In this document: positions 63,373 through 64,000 of the stretch, one piece after another
Layout: every line of letters begins with the position of its first letter
Numbering within the stretch: position 1 is the stretch's first letter
Origin: Lachnospiraceae bacterium
Lineage (GTDB): Bacteria; Bacillota; Clostridia; Lachnospirales; Lachnospiraceae
Assembly (NCBI GenBank): GCA_017450485.1
Contig: JAFSTN010000001.1
Location: forward strand, 1-64,000
Reading direction: 5' to 3'
Length of the DNA stretch: 64,000 bases
Made by a program: the position numbers and the translations under genes
Notes under the pieces: generated by a model
What the model saw: only the letters and a program-made list of their open reading frames with translations
What the model was told of the DNA's origin: nothing
Database searches by the model: none

Positions 63373-64000
63373 CTTTCTGTGTCTTCGGTACAGTTCGGCG
63401 ACTCCTGCCAAAAGCGAGGAATAGAACACAGCAAACCCGTATACCATATATCTGGAGATACACATGATGATCATTGCGGTACCGAAAGCATTTCCAAGTA
63501 TAATAAGCAGGCTCAGAGCGATCATCATCGCTCCCGGACTGCGCTTATCCTCCCTGAACAGGATGATCATAAGGCATACGGCAGTCACAAACAGAACCGC
63601 GGCGATCGCATAGCCGGCAGCCGTGCAAACCGACACGCTCCTGACCAGACCGCGTAATCCCATGATCAGCATATCCGGGATCCATCTGCCTATACATGCC
63701 GGAAAAAGCACCGGGATCATCTGAGAACAATACTCTTCAGCTATGATGTTGTAGTCTATATAATCATGTATCCCCGTAGCTTCCACAACATCACGCAATC
63801 CGTATTCTATGACATCAAACTTGACGCGGTCATGCATGTCCTCAAGGTACACGGCTCTGTCCGCAGCGGATTCTCCGGCATACAGATAAGAATAACCGTA
63901 TGCATCCATCTGATCATACAGTACGTAAAATATCCCTTTCAGTTCATCATCCTCTATCCTCTCACCGGCAGCCCGGTCCGTAGCATAGAAGATATTCGCC
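63370..64000 (-). CDS. Membrane protein of unknown function (5' end beyond the window)
   Basis: The frame is open through the right edge, so only about the last 210 residues are visible. An acidic, Tyr/Asp-rich extracytoplasmic region (AGESAADRAVYLEDMHD, HDYIDYNIIAEEYC) is followed by three or four membrane helices in the last 100 residues and a short basic C-terminus (AELYRRHRK). No motif is recognised. The stop overlaps the extended -10 of the HD-GYP gene; the gene pair could be cotranscribed as well. Confidence 0.7.
   Translation of the reverse strand, partial: ANIFYATDRAAGERIEDDELKGIFYVLYDQMDAYGYSYLYAGESAADRAVYLEDMHDRVKFDVIEYGLRDVVEATGIHDYIDYNIIAEEYCSQMIPVLFPACIGRWIPDMLIMGLRGLVRSVSVCTAAGYAIAAVLFVTAVCLMIILFREDKRSPGAMMIALSLLIILGNAFGTAMIIMCISRYMVYGFAVFYSSLLAGVAELYRRHRK

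Overview
The window looks like a chromosome segment from an anaerobic Gram-positive Firmicute of the Lachnospiraceae type (Butyrivibrio/Roseburia-like). This is inferred from gene content, not from a marker gene. The points are: oxygen-sensitive class III ribonucleotide reductase (nrdDG), an aldo/keto reductase carrying a ferredoxin domain, a class B sortase and lipoproteins, two LacY-like sugar MFS carriers and a GH2 enzyme, many c-di-GMP and chemotaxis genes, AGGAGG-type ribosome binding sites, several TTG/GTG starts and moderate GC. Genes are packed tightly and almost all lie on the minus strand. Exceptions are the Rpn fragment, one small gene, a MATE pump and a two-gene ABC exporter. I see no rRNA, tRNA, CRISPR array, integrase or prophage.

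Layout: 0-1.6 kb holds the end of an Rpn-family nuclease, a terminator, a nested inverted repeat in an otherwise gene-free stretch, and a GNAT acetyltransferase. 1.7-4.4 kb holds a small HPr-like protein, nudC, greA, a small conserved gene, a HAD phosphatase and the tail of a lost ABC transporter. 4.4-9.8 kb is a four-gene sugar operon (MFS, glycosidase-like protein, aldo/keto reductase, MFS) behind a clear promoter that predicts a leaderless mRNA. 9.8-13.5 kb is a four-gene overlapping operon (tandem-receiver regulator, nadD, lipo-sortase, glycosyltransferase). 13.6-19.3 kb has a MATE pump convergent with a moxR-DUF58-transglutaminase operon. 19.3-23.1 kb is ilvB, two ilvN genes and ilvC. 23.1-26.2 kb has a membrane protein plus lipoprotein pair, upp and uraA. 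26.3-32.2 kb has a large cyclic-nucleotide-binding-like protein, a TrpXYZ-like ABC importer and a left-handed beta-helix protein. 32.2-40 kb has topB, an AAA ATPase, a GGDEF-EAL protein, asd and argH. 40-43 kb is nrdD-nrdG with NrdR-like boxes. 43-49 kb has ligA, a pseudouridine synthase, an RNA m5C methyltransferase and a chemoreceptor. 49.2-52.9 kb is a heterodimeric ABC exporter. 52.9-58.5 kb has a GH2 glycosidase with C-terminal modules, a structured RNA region, a purine permease and apt. 58.6-63.4 kb is an operon of HD-GYP, PRTase, GGDEF and patatin genes. The window ends inside a membrane protein gene.

Functional links: branched-chain amino acid synthesis, Asp-family (asd) and Arg (argH) synthesis sit beside nucleobase salvage (upp/uraA, apt/purine permease). 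c-di-GMP is both made (59.5 kb) and degraded (35.7 kb, 61.2 kb). The strongest regulatory signals are two pairs of NrdR-like boxes, each pair phased by 32 bp, upstream of nrdD, and the argH promoter whose -35 lies in the loop of the nrdDG terminator. No obviously new multi-gene system stands out. The least explained items are the 755-residue CNB-like protein, the branched RNA at 56.45-56.6 kb, the nested inverted repeat at 0.77-1.0 kb and the HD-GYP/PRTase/GGDEF/patatin operon.
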